Shown: one piece after another, positions 10,701 to 20,274 of the stretch
How the letters are laid out: every line of letters begins with the position of its first letter
Numbering within the stretch: the stretch's first letter is position 1
Source: Thermodesulfovibrionia bacterium
GTDB taxonomy: Bacteria; Nitrospirota; Thermodesulfovibrionia; UBA6902
Direction of reading: 5' to 3'
DNA length: 64,000 nt
Assembly (NCBI GenBank): GCA_030646035.1
Contig: JAUSMY010000036.1
Coordinates: 1 to 64,000 of the forward strand
The notes under the pieces: generated by a model
The model's input: the letters and a program-made list of their open reading frames with translations, nothing else
What the model was told of the DNA's origin: nothing
The model's database searches: none
Made by a program: the position numbers and the translations under genes

Positions 10701-11865
10701 AATCGTGGATTCAAAAGGAAGAGAGAAGGAAAAATATTCTGTAGTTTATGGAGCAAAGATAAAGGTCAAGGATGGCCAGAAGATAAATGCGGGAGATCTG
10801 CTTGTAGAGTGGGATCCGTACTCAATACCGATCGTCACGCAGGTCGGCGGCAAGATAGCTCTTGGAGATATTATAGAAGGCGTAACGGTTAAGGAAGAGG
10901 TTGATGAAGTTACAGGGCTTTCGCATAAAGTTGTTATCGAGTACCCGCCTGACAGAAGGCCGAGGCTTTCCATTAAGGATGAACATGGGAGAGCCACACA
11001 GAAGATCCCGGGCACAAACAATATTGCGCGATACCTGCTTTCACTTGGTTCTCATCTTCTTGTTGACAGAGGGGATCTCGTACAGCCCGGTGACATAATT
11101 GCCAAGATCCCGAGAGAGACTTCAAAGACAAAGGACATCACCGGAGGACTTCCGCGTGTTGCCGAACTCTTTGAGGCAAGGAAGCCGAAAGAACATGCTG
11201 TCGTCAGTGAGATCGACGGTATTGTGGAATTCAAGGGCTTTCACAAGGGCATGAGAGTTGTAAATGTAAGAGGCGGCACGGATACGAGAGAGTACAACAT
11301 ACCAAAGGGCAAGCACCTCAGTGTAAACGAAGGCGAGTTTGTGAAAGCCGGTGAACCTCTCATGGACGGCTCTGTAAATCCGCACAGCATACTGGAGATC
11401 CTCGGACCCAAAGAGCTTCAGCGTTATCTTGTGGGAGAGGTGCAGAAGGTCTACAGGCTTCAGGGCGTCTCTATCAACGACAAGCACATAGAAGTTATCG
11501 CCAGGCAGATGATGAAGAAGGTGAAGATCGAGGATTCAGGAGATACAGGATTTCTCGAAGGCGAGCAGGTCGACAAGGCAGACTTTGAGGCCGAGAACCT
11601 GAAGATGGTGAAACAGAAGGGGCAGCCTGCAAAGGCGAAACCTATCCTGCTTGGTATCACAAAGGCATCACTTAGCACTTACAGCTTTATCTCCGCAGCC
11701 TCTTTCCAGGAGACCACAAGGGTGCTCACAGAGGCGGCCATAAGCGGAGCGACTGATGAGCTGAGAGGGCTTAAAGAGAATGTGATCATGGGAAGACTTA
11801 TCCCTGCCGGTACAGGAATGCCGAGGTATAAAGATACTTTTCTTGGGACAGTAGAAAAAGAATAA
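7759..11865 (+). CDS. rpoC: DNA-directed RNA polymerase subunit beta'
   Basis: A 1368-residue beta' subunit. The N-terminal zinc site ([20 protein letters not shown]), the absolutely conserved catalytic Mg2+ loop [10 protein letters not shown], the bridge-helix/trigger-loop region [22 protein letters not shown] and the second Cys cluster ([16 protein letters not shown]) are present. It starts at GTG 7759, with AAAGGGGG ten bases upstream inside rpoB. A strong terminator follows, closing the ribosomal/polymerase cluster. Confidence 0.98.
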   Translation: MEDIYSIFEKPKNPTEFEVIKIKLASPEKIRAWSYGEVTKPETINYRTFKPERDGLFCAKIFGPVKDWECICGKYKRMKHRGVVCDKCGVEVIQAKARRERLGHIELATPVAHIWFLKGIPSRIGTLLDMTMRQLERVLYFESYVVVDPGDTKLKEQDLLTDEEFRKKTQELGDTFKAGIGAEAVRELLRSIDLDALSKSLRLKIQASSSIGVKRKLTKRLRVVEAFRKSGNKPDWMIMDVIPVLPPDLRPLVPLEGGRFATSDLNDLYRRVINRNNRLKRLMELKAPSVIIRNEKRMLQEAVDALFDNGRRSKVLKAATKRPLKSLSDMLKGKQGRFRQNLLGKRVDYSGRSVIVVGPDLKLHQCGVPKSMALELFTPFVFSKLEEKGYVTTIKAAKKMVERGDEAIWDCLDEVIREHPVLLNRAPTLHRLGIQAFDPVLVEGKAIKLHPLVCTAFNADFDGDQMAIHIPLSIEAQIEARVLMMSVNNILNPSNGEPITIPSQDMVLGIYYLTKKKTGAKGEGKTFYGPEEVRIAYDAGVVSVHAAVKVRMNGAFVDTTVGRIILNEIVHEDIPYEMVNKVMTKKEVGKLISYYYKRVGRKETVAFLDNIEKIGFKYATISGSSICIDDMHIPHQKTEFIKKAEHEVLDVETQYSDGLITNGERYNKVVDIWAQVTEKVADAMMKELGAEGVKHVEKLTDDELKELRSFNNIFMMADSGARGSAAQIRQLAGMRGLMAKPSGEIIETPITANFREGLAPLQYFISTHGARKGLADTALKTANSGYLTRRLVDVTQDVVISQDDCGTRDGIEVASLVESGEIIEPLEERIFGRVSAEDVKDPITGKVIAKRNVEINSQLSQDIVGAGISNVKIRSVLTCESKHGVCRQCYGRDLGRGEPVEIGAAVGIVAAQSIGEPGTQLTMRTFHIGGTATRMVEQSVLKAKNNGSVQFIDLPTVQFDDVNNVNKEKYLVALSRNGSIAIVDSKGREKEKYSVVYGAKIKVKDGQKINAGDLLVEWDPYSIPIVTQVGGKIALGDIIEGVTVKEEVDEVTGLSHKVVIEYPPDRRPRLSIKDEHGRATQKIPGTNNIARYLLSLGSHLLVDRGDLVQPGDIIAKIPRETSKTKDITGGLPRVAELFEARKPKEHAVVSEIDGIVEFKGFHKGMRVVNVRGGTDTREYNIPKGKHLSVNEGEFVKAGEPLMDGSVNPHSILEILGPKELQRYLVGEVQKVYRLQGVSINDKHIEVIARQMMKKVKIEDSGDTGFLEGEQVDKADFEAENLKMVKQKGQPAKAKPILLGITKASLSTYSFISAASFQETTRVLTEAAISGATDELRGLKENVIMGRLIPAGTGMPRYKDTFLGTVEKE

Positions 11866-11878
11866 TTTTCAATTTGTA

Positions 11879-11926
11879 GGGATGAGCCTGTTTTGTATTG
11901 CACATACAGGCTCATCCCTTTTTTTA
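11879..11926 (+). terminator. Intrinsic terminator after rpoC
   Basis: A perfect 13-bp stem GGGATGAGCCTGT (11879-11891) / ACAGGCTCATCCC (11906-11918) with a 14-nt loop, followed directly by seven Ts (11919-11925). It starts 13 bp after the rpoC stop. Confidence 0.95.
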
Positions 11927-11973
11927 TTTCCGGCAAAAAACCACAAAAAACTATTGATAATTCTTTATAATTA

Positions 11974-12975
11974 ATGATCGTGAATATACAGGAAAGGATA
12001 ATACGCCCGATATTGGTCATTGCCGGCGTTATATCGTTTGGCACAGCAGGCTATTTTTTTGTAGAGGGATGGAATTTATTCGATTCCCTTTACATGACGA
12101 TAATAACCCTGACCACTGTAGGGTATGGGGAGATCCACCCCCTTTCAATGGCAGGAAGGTTTTTTACCATTATTCTTATAATGTTTGGCGTGGGAGCGAT
12201 GCTTTACGCGCTTGGCGTCGGGGCCAGATTGATATTTGAAGGAGAAATCAGAGAGGTTTTCGGGAGGAGCAAATTGGATAAAAAAATTCAAAGCATAAAA
12301 GACCACTATATTATCTGCGGGCATGGAAGGATGGGAAAGATCATCTGCAAGGAGATGCTCCAGCACGGGGCGCCCTTTGTAGTGATTGAGAATTCAGTTG
12401 AAAACCCTGCGCTTGCAAGCCCGGGAGTGCTCATGCTAAAAGGGGATGCGACACAGGATGCAGACCTGAAAGAGGCTGGTATCGAGAGGGCAAAGGGGCT
12501 GATATCGGTGCTGCCGTCAGATGCCGACAACCTGTATGTGGTTCTTTCTGCCAGAGGGCTGAACCCAAAGCTCAGGATAGTTGCGAGGGCAGGCGAGGAA
12601 GGGTCTGACAAGAAACTTCTAAGGGCAGGGGCTGACAACGTCATATCGCCTTATCAGATCGGCGGGCTCAGGATAGCGCACACACTTCTTAAGCCGTCAG
12701 TTGTAGACTTTTTAGAATTTGCAACACGCAGCGGAAACCTTGAGCTCCAGATAGAAGAGGTAAAGGTTAAGAAGGAATCAAACTTTACCGGCAGGACACT
12801 TGATGAGTGCGGGCTCCGCAAGGCATTGAGGGTCATAATTGTGGCGATAAAGAGAGAGACAGGGGAGATGGAATTCAACCCCACATCATCAAGCATTATC
12901 AAGACAGGTGATACGCTTATCGCAATGGGTGAAAAGAAACAGCTTAAAGAGCTTGCGCAGTTGATCGGAGCGTAA
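11974..12975 (+). CDS. Potassium channel with TrkA-N (RCK) and TrkA-C domains
   Basis: A 333-residue inner-membrane K+ channel subunit. Two transmembrane helices (about residues 12-32 and 65-88) flank the pore loop with selectivity filter TVGYGE. An RCK/TrkA-N Rossmann domain begins at about residue 108 (HYIICGHGRMGK, a GxGxxG nucleotide site), and a TrkA-C domain lies at about 255-333. This 2TM-pore-RCK layout is that of MthK-like channels gated by nucleotide or Ca2+. The Shine-Dalgarno is weak. It is the first gene after the rpoC terminator and ends 15 bp before the aminotransferase gene. Confidence 0.92.
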   Translation: MIVNIQERIIRPILVIAGVISFGTAGYFFVEGWNLFDSLYMTIITLTTVGYGEIHPLSMAGRFFTIILIMFGVGAMLYALGVGARLIFEGEIREVFGRSKLDKKIQSIKDHYIICGHGRMGKIICKEMLQHGAPFVVIENSVENPALASPGVLMLKGDATQDADLKEAGIERAKGLISVLPSDADNLYVVLSARGLNPKLRIVARAGEEGSDKKLLRAGADNVISPYQIGGLRIAHTLLKPSVVDFLEFATRSGNLELQIEEVKVKKESNFTGRTLDECGLRKALRVIIVAIKRETGEMEFNPTSSSIIKTGDTLIAMGEKKQLKELAQLIGA

Positions 12976-12990
12976 GATCAATCAATTTCT

Positions 12991-13860
12991 ATGATCTACC
13001 TGAATAACAGGCTTGTTCCTGACAGCAAGGCGGTTGTCTCTGTCTTTGACCACGGTTTTCTCTATGGCGACGGTATTTACGAGACTCTCAGGGCGTATGA
13101 TGGTGTGGTCTTTAAGATCGAAGAACATATTGAAAGGCTCTTTAATTCCGCAGCTCTTATCAGATTGGATATATCCAAAACTCCTGAAACGATAATCAGG
13201 GCTGTAAATAAGACGGGTAAGGCGAACAGGCTGTCTGATGCCTATATAAGAATAACAGTATCAAGGGGTAAGGGGCCTATAGGGCTGGATCCGGCACTCT
13301 GTCCAAAACCCACCTTCGTTATTATCGCCAATCCCTTTCATGGATACCCTGCTGCTTATTATAAGAGAGGCGTGAATGTCGCCATAGTGAATACCAGGCG
13401 GAACTTCAACAAGTCCATTGACCCTGCGATCAAGTCGCTTAATTTCCTGAATAATATACTCGCAAAGATAGAGGCGAAAGAGAGGGGCGCGTATGAGGCG
13501 ATCATGCTGAATTACAGCGGCTATATTACCGAAGGCACAATAAGCAATATCTTTTTTGTAAAGAACAGAACCCTTTATACCCCTGAAGTCAGTGTCGGCA
13601 TCCTCAACGGTATTACGCGCATGGCAATTATCGGCATTGCGAAAGAGCTTGGAATAAAGGTTCGCGAGGGAAAGTTCAGGCCCGCTCATATCTATGGCGC
13701 TGAGGAAGTCTTTATATCAAACACGACCATGGAGGTAATGCCTGTTGCAAAGGCAGACGATATAAAGATCGGCAGCGGCCCCGGCAAGATCACAAAGGCC
13801 ATCCATCAGGAGTACAAAAGAAAAGTTGCTGAATACGTAAAGCAACAATATAAGGCTTGA
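12991..13860 (+). CDS. Class IV aminotransferase (branched-chain / D-amino-acid type)
   Basis: A 289-residue PLP enzyme of fold type IV. N-terminal SVFDHGFLYGDGIYETLRAY, the Schiff-base lysine in DPAIKSLNFLNN (about residue 149) and the GYITEGTISNIF phosphate-binding segment are characteristic. It could be IlvE (branched-chain aminotransferase), 4-amino-4-deoxychorismate lyase or D-alanine aminotransferase. The sequence alone does not settle this, although the IlvE-like GITR motif (GILNGITRMAI) favours an aminotransferase. It lies 15 bp after the K+ channel gene, probably in one transcript. Confidence 0.85.
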   Translation: MIYLNNRLVPDSKAVVSVFDHGFLYGDGIYETLRAYDGVVFKIEEHIERLFNSAALIRLDISKTPETIIRAVNKTGKANRLSDAYIRITVSRGKGPIGLDPALCPKPTFVIIANPFHGYPAAYYKRGVNVAIVNTRRNFNKSIDPAIKSLNFLNNILAKIEAKERGAYEAIMLNYSGYITEGTISNIFFVKNRTLYTPEVSVGILNGITRMAIIGIAKELGIKVREGKFRPAHIYGAEEVFISNTTMEVMPVAKADDIKIGSGPGKITKAIHQEYKRKVAEYVKQQYKA

Positions 13861-13947
13861 CAAGTAAAGCCATAAAACTATATAAATGGATAGCGAGCCG
13901 TAATAAGCACTGCATATAAAAAGGTTATCTACAAAATAAGGGGGAAA

Positions 13948-14958
13948 ATGATGGTAAGGAATATAAGGATCTTTTTATTTTCTTTTTGTCTGTTTTTAAT
14001 AATGGCAGCGCCTTTATTTGCGATAGCTAAGAGCACCGCACCTGCCAGAATGGTCTATGTTACCAATGCCGGCAATAATACCGTATCTATCATCGATGCT
14101 TCAAAGGCAGAGGTTGTAAATACGATCAGGGTTGGTGTATGGCCGGCAGGTATTGCGATAGACCATGAATCCCATAAGGCTTACATTGTCAACTCAAGCC
14201 CTTCAGATAATAATGTCTCAGTAATAGACCTTAAGAGCAACTCTCTGGTCGGCACTATCAAAGTGGGAACAGGCCCGATGCATATAGCATTGGATACCGC
14301 ATCAAAAAAGGCATATGTCACTAATACGGATAATAATAACAATACAATATCAATTGTAGACATAGGGAATAATACTGCGACAGGCAATATAAAGGTCGGC
14401 AAGGAGCCTTTTGGCCTGGCCCTTGACCCGAAAAGAAGCAGGCTCTTTGTCGTCAATTCAGGAGAAGACACAGTATCTGTAATTGACCTGAAGAAGAATT
14501 CAGTTATAGCAACAATACCTGTCGGCAATGTGCCTCTTGGCGCCGCGTACAGCCCTGCCAGCGGCAGGATATATGTAGCCAATCATAACAGCAACAGCAT
14601 CTCAGTCATAGATCCTGAAAGCAACAAGGTTGCTGCATCTATAAGCGTCGGGAAGAACCCGTGGTACATAGGGGTTGATACTGCGCATAACAGATTGTAT
14701 GTTCCTAACAGATCGGCTGATATCGTCAGTATAATTGATGCTGCATCAAATAAGGTCATGGGCTCTATAAAGGTCGGCAATGACCCGCTTGGCATTACTG
14801 TTGACTCTGCCAACAACCGTGCCTATGTTACAAACCACAAGGACATCAGCGTTTCAGTTATAGACACGGAAAATAATGTTGTCATTAACACTATAAAACT
14901 GAGCCTTACCCCGAGCAGTCCGTATGCAGGATCGCCCTGGGATGTTGCTGTGGATTAG
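13948..14958 (+). CDS. Exported YVTN-family beta-propeller protein 1
   Basis: A 336-residue secreted protein made of seven or so 40-42-residue propeller blades, each with a core like YVTNAGNNTVSIIDA and a turn like IKVGxxPxGIAxD. A signal peptide covers about residues 1-27. Two ATGs stand in tandem (13948, 13951); AAGGGGG at 13938-13944 fits the second slightly better. It is a paralog of the next gene. YVTN propellers act as binding scaffolds; some sit next to multiheme cytochromes or cell-surface proteins. No catalytic site is visible and the ligand is unknown. Confidence 0.88.
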   Translation: MMVRNIRIFLFSFCLFLIMAAPLFAIAKSTAPARMVYVTNAGNNTVSIIDASKAEVVNTIRVGVWPAGIAIDHESHKAYIVNSSPSDNNVSVIDLKSNSLVGTIKVGTGPMHIALDTASKKAYVTNTDNNNNTISIVDIGNNTATGNIKVGKEPFGLALDPKRSRLFVVNSGEDTVSVIDLKKNSVIATIPVGNVPLGAAYSPASGRIYVANHNSNSISVIDPESNKVAASISVGKNPWYIGVDTAHNRLYVPNRSADIVSIIDAASNKVMGSIKVGNDPLGITVDSANNRAYVTNHKDISVSVIDTENNVVINTIKLSLTPSSPYAGSPWDVAVD

Positions 14959-15019
14959 ATTTATTCAGGATGCTGTATTAACAGTATGAAATAATATAAA
15001 TAGATCAAAAGGAGAGTAA

Positions 15020-16024
15020 ATGAAATTTAAAAGTCTGGGAATATTAGCAGTCTCAATTTTTGCAGTTGCGGTCTTTGCCCTTCCTGTCTGGGCTAATGGC
15101 ACAGGCAAACTTATCTATGTCACAAACTCTGGCAACAATACGGTATCGGTTATTGACCCTGCAAAAAATGAGGTCATCAACACGATAAGGGTCGGTGTCT
15201 GGCCTGCGGGCATTGAGGTGGATGCTGCTTCAGGCAAGGCGTATGTAGTTAATTCGAACACAGGCGACAGCAGCGTATCAGTCGTTGACCTTAAGAGTAA
15301 TTCGGTTGTAGCTAATATGAAAGTCGGTGTAGGCCCCATGGCTATAGCGCTTGATACAGCTGCCGGTATAGGATATGTTGCTGACGCGGAGAACATGGTC
15401 GATGGAAAGAACCTTAGCCACACGCTTTCTGTAATTGACCTGAAGACAGCCAAGGTCCTGAAGCAGATCGATGTAGGAGTCGGTCCGTTCGATCTTAAGC
15501 TTGCCGGGAAGAACCTCTTTGTAAGTAATTCAGGCGAGTGGACGGTCGCTTTTGTCAGCACAGCCGATCATAAGGTTGTGAAGACCCTGAAGGTCATTGA
15601 TACGCCTTTAGGGGTTGCGGTAGATAAGAACAAGGCTTATGTAGCGGTACACGGCAAAGGCTCTGTTCAGGTATTTGATACAGAAAAGATGGAAGAGCTC
15701 AGCACCATAAAGGTCGGCAATACCGCCTGGTATATCGCAGTTGACCATCCAAAGAACAGGGCATATGTAAGCAAGAGAGAGGAAGGCGCTGTAACGGTCA
15801 TAGATACAGCCACAGATAAGGTCATCGCTGATATAGCTGTAGGCAAAGGCCCTATCGGAGTTGCCGTAGATTCAGCGAGCAACAGGCTCTATGTAGTAAA
15901 TCACGAGGATGTTTCTGTCTCGGTCGTTGACACGACAAGCAATAAAGTAGTCGCTACGATCAAGCTCGCACCTGCAACTGACAGCACTTACTCAGGCTCG
16001 CCCTGGGGCATTACGATCAACTAA
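15020..16024 (+). CDS. Exported YVTN-family beta-propeller protein 2
   Basis: A 334-residue paralog of the preceding protein, with a signal peptide (residues 1-25, cleavage near VWA-NG) and repeated blades ending in a matching C-terminus (YSGSPWGI). AAAGGAG precedes ATG 15020. The two genes are 61 bp apart with no terminator between, so they are probably one unit and arose by tandem duplication. A strong terminator follows. Function beyond a periplasmic or surface propeller cannot be given. Confidence 0.88.
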   Translation: MKFKSLGILAVSIFAVAVFALPVWANGTGKLIYVTNSGNNTVSVIDPAKNEVINTIRVGVWPAGIEVDAASGKAYVVNSNTGDSSVSVVDLKSNSVVANMKVGVGPMAIALDTAAGIGYVADAENMVDGKNLSHTLSVIDLKTAKVLKQIDVGVGPFDLKLAGKNLFVSNSGEWTVAFVSTADHKVVKTLKVIDTPLGVAVDKNKAYVAVHGKGSVQVFDTEKMEELSTIKVGNTAWYIAVDHPKNRAYVSKREEGAVTVIDTATDKVIADIAVGKGPIGVAVDSASNRLYVVNHEDVSVSVVDTTSNKVVATIKLAPATDSTYSGSPWGITIN

Positions 16025-16046
16025 ATTTTAAATATTCTGATTTCAT

Positions 16047-16085
16047 GGGCCGGCGGATCATTCTGCCGGCCCTTTTTGTTTTTTC
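16047..16085 (+). terminator. Intrinsic terminator after YVTN gene 2
   Basis: Perfect 8-bp G/C stem GGGCCGGC (16047-16054) / GCCGGCCC (16065-16072), 10-nt loop, then a T-rich run TTTTTGTTTTTTC. Confidence 0.9.
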
Positions 16086-16211
16086 GCTTTTCCATTTATT
16101 ACCATCTTGCCTAAAGCAAATATTTTTTTCTTTACAATCATAATAGAAATGCAATATAGTACGCCATCGACTCAGCGACTGACTCTATTTCAAAAACAAG
16201 GGGGTAAGGAC

Positions 16212-17489
16212 ATGTTAAGGTTTAAAGCAGATTTTTTAGCAGTGATTCTTTTAGCGGCAATTTCGCTCATTGGAGCGAAAGCAGAGGCTGCGCCTTTTGC
16301 TTATATCACAAACGCTAGCGGTTTTAGCAACAATGTCTCTGTCATAGACACAGCAATCAATACAGTGGTTGCGACAGTGGCAGTAGGGACCAGTCCTGTT
16401 GGCGTTTCAGTGAATCCAACAGGCACAAGGGTCTATGTGACAAACGTCGGCAGCAACAATGTCTATGTCATAGACACAGCAACCAATGCAGTGGTTGCGA
16501 CAGTGCCGGTAGGAACCAATCCTTATGGCGTTTCAGTGAATCCGGCTGGCACAAGGGTCTATGTGGCAAACCTCTTCAGCAACAATGTCTATGTCATAGA
16601 CACAGCAACCAATGCAGTGGTTGCGACAGTGGCAGTAGGGACCAGTCCTCCTGGCGTTTCAGTGGATCCAACAGGCACAAGGGTCTATGTGACAAACTCC
16701 GAGAGCGCCAACGTCTCTGTCATAGATACAGCAACCAATACAGTTGTTGCGACAGTGCCGGTAGGGATTGGGCCTTTTGGCGTTTCAGTGAATCCGGCTG
16801 GCACAAGGGCCTATGTGGCAAACCAGAGCAGCAACAATGTTTCTGTCATAGACACAGCAACCAATACAGTTGTTGCGACAGTGCCGGTAGGGATTGGGCC
16901 TTCTGCCCTTGGTCAGTTTATAGGGCCTGAACAATACGAATCTTTTATTCTTACCATTACAGGCTCCGGCAACGGCTCAGGCACTGTATCTGAAACCGGC
17001 ATTGACTGCACCATAACCAATGGCACATCCGGCGGTGATTGCTCAGAGGTCTATGATGATGGCACTGTAGTAAGCCTTACACCTTCAGCTGATGCCGGTT
17101 ACACCTTCACAGGCTGGAGCGGGGATTGTGATGCCGATGGGCAGGTGACGATGGATGCTGATAAGACCTGCACAGCAACATTTACATGCTCTGACCCCTA
17201 TGAAATCATTAACGATCTTTATGATTCTGTTAACACAGAAGTTGCGCTGCGCAGTATAAGAATCAGGCTTAAAGGTACACTGGACAGTTGCTTTAACAGA
17301 ATGCCTGCAGCGATTGATGGAGACATCCGGTCACTAAACTATGCCGTAAGATATATTGAGCAGTTCAAGATGTATGTAAATAAATATATTAAAACAGGTG
17401 AGATTAACGGAGAGACAGGAGATGGACTGCTCCAAAGAGCTGATGACCTGATTGCTTCATTTACCTGCGAAGAGACTCCTGAACCATAA
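16212..17489 (+). CDS. Exported YVTN propeller protein 3 with C-terminal InlB-B-like repeat domain
   Basis: A 425-residue secreted protein. The signal peptide is about residues 1-27; five nearly identical 42-residue propeller blades follow (about 28-235), then a divergent InlB B-repeat-like domain (about 240-325, TPSADAGYTFTGWSGDCD) and a helical C-terminal region with Cys residues. ATG 16212 is chosen over an in-frame start at 16107 because it follows AAGGGGGTAAGGAC and opens a clean signal peptide. Five blades alone are few for a closed propeller, so assembly or recent expansion and contraction of the repeats is likely. Confidence 0.85.
   Translation: MLRFKADFLAVILLAAISLIGAKAEAAPFAYITNASGFSNNVSVIDTAINTVVATVAVGTSPVGVSVNPTGTRVYVTNVGSNNVYVIDTATNAVVATVPVGTNPYGVSVNPAGTRVYVANLFSNNVYVIDTATNAVVATVAVGTSPPGVSVDPTGTRVYVTNSESANVSVIDTATNTVVATVPVGIGPFGVSVNPAGTRAYVANQSSNNVSVIDTATNTVVATVPVGIGPSALGQFIGPEQYESFILTITGSGNGSGTVSETGIDCTITNGTSGGDCSEVYDDGTVVSLTPSADAGYTFTGWSGDCDADGQVTMDADKTCTATFTCSDPYEIINDLYDSVNTEVALRSIRIRLKGTLDSCFNRMPAAIDGDIRSLNYAVRYIEQFKMYVNKYIKTGEINGETGDGLLQRADDLIASFTCEETPEP
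16300..16915 (+). repeat. Five 126-bp tandem coding repeats
   Basis: The motif GTCATAGA recurs at 16341, 16467, 16593, 16719 and 16845, exactly 126 bp (42 codons) apart. Whole units differ by only a few bases, chiefly at the variable blade positions (for example CTCTTCAGC versus GTCGGCAGC). They encode the YVTN blades of the surrounding gene. Confidence 0.95.
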
Positions 17490-17502
17490 TTGATAATCAA
17501 AA

Positions 17503-17540
17503 AACAGGCGGCAGGGAGATTCCTGCCGCCTGTTATTATT
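17503..17540. terminator. Bidirectional terminator between convergent genes
   Basis: Perfect 13-bp stem AACAGGCGGCAGG (17503-17515) / CCTGCCGCCTGTT (17522-17534) with a 6-nt loop. The plus side is followed by ATTATTTT and the minus side by TTGATTATC. It separates the YVTN gene (+) from the P-type ATPase gene (-). Confidence 0.85.
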
Positions 17541-17541
17541 T

Positions 17542-20265
17542 TCACAAAAATCTCCTGACATAAAACTTCCTCAATTCTTCTGCTAAAAACAGGCCGATGC
17601 TGAAAGGAATCAAGACTATCAATACCTTCTGTCCCAGAGGGGCTGTCCCGAAGATTTTATTTGCAATAGGATTGTAGATGATAAATGCCGAAAGGATTAT
17701 CTCTAATATCACGCCGAGTAAAATCAGCCTGTTTGAAAAAAAACCGATGCTGAAGACAGATTCCCTGGATGAACGGCATGCAAAGACATTTCCAATTTGT
17801 GAGATGATAATTCCGGCAAGGCATGCTGTTGTTGCCTGTATATAAAGTAAATTATTCGCAGGAAGCATCGTTCCCCACTGCCATCCTCCGGAGTTGAGCA
17901 CATAGAAGAATCCGAACATGCCGGCAAGCGCCTCAATAGGGCCGAGGAATAGATATGCCCTGCCAAGCGTATTAAAGTTCAGGAGCCTTTCCTCCGGGCC
18001 TCTCGGAGGCTGGCTCATAACATCTTTTGTCGGCCTCTCAGCGCCAAGCGCAAGCGCGGGGAAGAGGTCTGTCCCAAGGTCGATAACAAGTATCTGCATA
18101 ATTGTAAGAGGCAGAGGGATATTGAAGATGATATATCCGATATACGGTACAGCCTCAGGAATATTGGATGCAAATATGTAGCTGATAAATTTTCTGATAT
18201 TCGAAAATATGCTTCTTCCTTCCTCTACCGCATTGACGATCGAGGCGAAATTATCATCAAGCAGGATCATATCAGAAGCCTCTCTTGCAACATCTGTCCC
18301 GGTTATCCCCATCGCAATGCCGATGTTCGCCTTCTTCAGCGCAGGTGCGTCATTGACCCCGTCACCGGTCACGGCAACACGCTCTCCTTCATCCTGCAGA
18401 ACAGAGACTATCCTCATCTTATGAAGGGGCGTCATGCGCGCGAAGATGATCTCTTCTGCTGAAAGCTTCTCTCTTAATTCATTGTCAGTGATGGCATTCA
18501 TCTCATGCCCTTCAATAAGGACGGGCTCATTTTTGACAAGCCCGATCTGCCTGCCTATCGCAGTGGCAGTCCTGCCCGCATCGCCTGTTATCATGATGAC
18601 CTTGATGCCTGCTGCCTTGCATTTTTTTATAGCTTCCGGCACTTCCGGCCGTGGCGGATCCTGAAGCCCCATCAGGCCTGTGAAGACGAGGTCTTTTTCT
18701 AAAACCTCATCTTCCCATTTTCCTATCTTCCCATCTTCCTTTATTTCTTTATACGCGAATGCGATAACTCTTAATCCTTCATCCATCATTGAGTGATAAG
18801 CCTGAGTAATCGTATTTTTATTATCCTCGCTCATCGCCTCAGCTTTGCCGTTTATAAGAATTGAATTGCATAGCGGAAAGACCGTCTCCATGGCGCCTTT
18901 GGTGAAAACAACTACCCCCCCTTCGCCCCCCCTTGTAAAGGAGGGGATAAATGAAGTTCCCCCATTTGCAAGGCCAACAGTAGGTGCCTTAAGCAGGGGC
19001 GAAGGGGGGGTGTTTACCGTTGTCATCCTCTTTCTCTCTGAATCAAAAGGTATCTCGTAAACTCTTTCAGAATGCAGGTCGCCGATAGCCTCTCTTGCAG
19101 CTTTCAGGATTGCTACCTCGGTGGGATCGCCTTTGTAAATATCATTTTCAAAAGTCGCATTGTTGCAGAGGGATGCGGTTGCCATAAGCATGTCAGGGGA
19201 GGGAACTGCTGACCCCTCTTTTTCTAATCTCCATATCTTCTGAACCTCCATCTTATTCTGTGTAAGCGTGCCTGTCTTGTCAGTGCAGATGACTGTGACA
19301 GAGCCGAGCGTCTCAACGGAATTGAGCGTCTTTATCAATGCCTTCTTCTTCGCCATCCTCTGGCTCCCCATTGCAAGCGAGAGCGTGACCGTAGGCAAAA
19401 GGCCTTCAGGCACATTCGCGATAATAATGCCGATCGCAAATAGGAAGTTCTGCCAGAAGCCCTTTCCTACAAAAAATCCCAGAGAGAAAAATGATATGCC
19501 AGTTATCATCGCAATGACCGCGACGATCTTTGTCACCCTGGTGATCTCTTTCTGAAGAGGGCTCAATAACTCCTGAACCCCTCCTGTCAGATGGGCTATC
19601 TTACCGAACTCAGTTGACATGCCTGTTGCAAATGCAACCGCTTTGCCGTTGCCGCTTACAACAAGGGTTCCGGCAAATACGACATTAGTGCTCTCGAAAA
19701 ACTCGCCAGAAAATTCGTCAGGTTTTCTCTGCTTTGCATCCGACTCGCCGGTGAGCGGGGCGTTGTTTACCATCAGGCGGTTTGATTCAATGATCCTCGC
19801 GTCTGCCGGCACCTTGTCGCCTTCACTGAGGAGCATCATGTCTCCGGGCACCACATTGCCGGACTCTATCTCTTTTGCCGCACCGTCTCTCAATACCTTT
19901 ACCCTGAACGGCAGGAGTTTCTTCAATTCCTCTACAGCCTTTTCAGCGCGGTATTCCTGTATGAATGTAAAGACCGCATTGATCAGTATGACCACTGATA
20001 TCGCTATGCCGAGAGAGAGCAGCCCTTCGCCCGGATGCATGTATTCCGAGAAGAAGCAGAGCGCCGCAGCTATCCAGAGGAGGATGGCTAAGAAATGTGT
20101 GAACTGTGCGATGAACTTTTTGTAGAGAGGTGTTCTCCTTACTTCCTTTATCTCATTTGGCCCGTATTCATGAAGCCGTTTTGACGCTTCAGATTCGGAA
20201 AGGCCTTTGGCAGAGGTGAGAAGGCTTTTGAGCGCGACTTCTATTGAGAGGTTGTGTATGTTCAT
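17542..20265 (-). CDS. P2-type cation-transporting ATPase with an in-frame repeat insertion
   Basis: A 907-residue P-type ATPase of the inner membrane. Domains: N-terminal cation-ATPase domain (1-75), actuator with TGES at 172-175, M4 motif with NVPEGLLPTVT (about 284-293), phosphorylation motif DKTGT with D329, nucleotide-binding KGA at 456-458, hinge TGDGVNDAPAL and six C-terminal membrane helices. The M4 motif and LTGES context resemble Na+/K+- or H+/K+-like P2 ATPases more than metal pumps; the substrate is not certain. Residues 419-450 in the N domain are encoded by a palindromic G/C-rich element. The usp gene lies 9 bp upstream. Confidence 0.92.
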   Translation of the reverse strand: MNIHNLSIEVALKSLLTSAKGLSESEASKRLHEYGPNEIKEVRRTPLYKKFIAQFTHFLAILLWIAAALCFFSEYMHPGEGLLSLGIAISVVILINAVFTFIQEYRAEKAVEELKKLLPFRVKVLRDGAAKEIESGNVVPGDMMLLSEGDKVPADARIIESNRLMVNNAPLTGESDAKQRKPDEFSGEFFESTNVVFAGTLVVSGNGKAVAFATGMSTEFGKIAHLTGGVQELLSPLQKEITRVTKIVAVIAMITGISFFSLGFFVGKGFWQNFLFAIGIIIANVPEGLLPTVTLSLAMGSQRMAKKKALIKTLNSVETLGSVTVICTDKTGTLTQNKMEVQKIWRLEKEGSAVPSPDMLMATASLCNNATFENDIYKGDPTEVAILKAAREAIGDLHSERVYEIPFDSERKRMTTVNTPPSPLLKAPTVGLANGGTSFIPSFTRGGEGGVVVFTKGAMETVFPLCNSILINGKAEAMSEDNKNTITQAYHSMMDEGLRVIAFAYKEIKEDGKIGKWEDEVLEKDLVFTGLMGLQDPPRPEVPEAIKKCKAAGIKVIMITGDAGRTATAIGRQIGLVKNEPVLIEGHEMNAITDNELREKLSAEEIIFARMTPLHKMRIVSVLQDEGERVAVTGDGVNDAPALKKANIGIAMGITGTDVAREASDMILLDDNFASIVNAVEEGRSIFSNIRKFISYIFASNIPEAVPYIGYIIFNIPLPLTIMQILVIDLGTDLFPALALGAERPTKDVMSQPPRGPEERLLNFNTLGRAYLFLGPIEALAGMFGFFYVLNSGGWQWGTMLPANNLLYIQATTACLAGIIISQIGNVFACRSSRESVFSIGFFSNRLILLGVILEIILSAFIIYNPIANKIFGTAPLGQKVLIVLIPFSIGLFLAEELRKFYVRRFL
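18914..19011. repeat. 98-bp palindromic element inserted in the ATPase gene
   Basis: Perfect 16-bp terminal inverted repeats (ACCCCCCCTTCGCCCC at 18914-18929 and its complement at 18996-19011) enclose a core with a smaller palindrome around CCTTGTAAAGG. This style matches intergenic palindromic repeats seen in several bacterial genomes. Here it lies inside a coding region, in frame and without a stop. Confidence 0.85.
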
Positions 20266-20274
20266 GATGGGTCG

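Noticed and set aside
16300-16915. Regular 126-bp repeats considered as a CRISPR-like array
   Set aside because: Units are adjacent without spacers, are a multiple of three and encode propeller blades in one frame.
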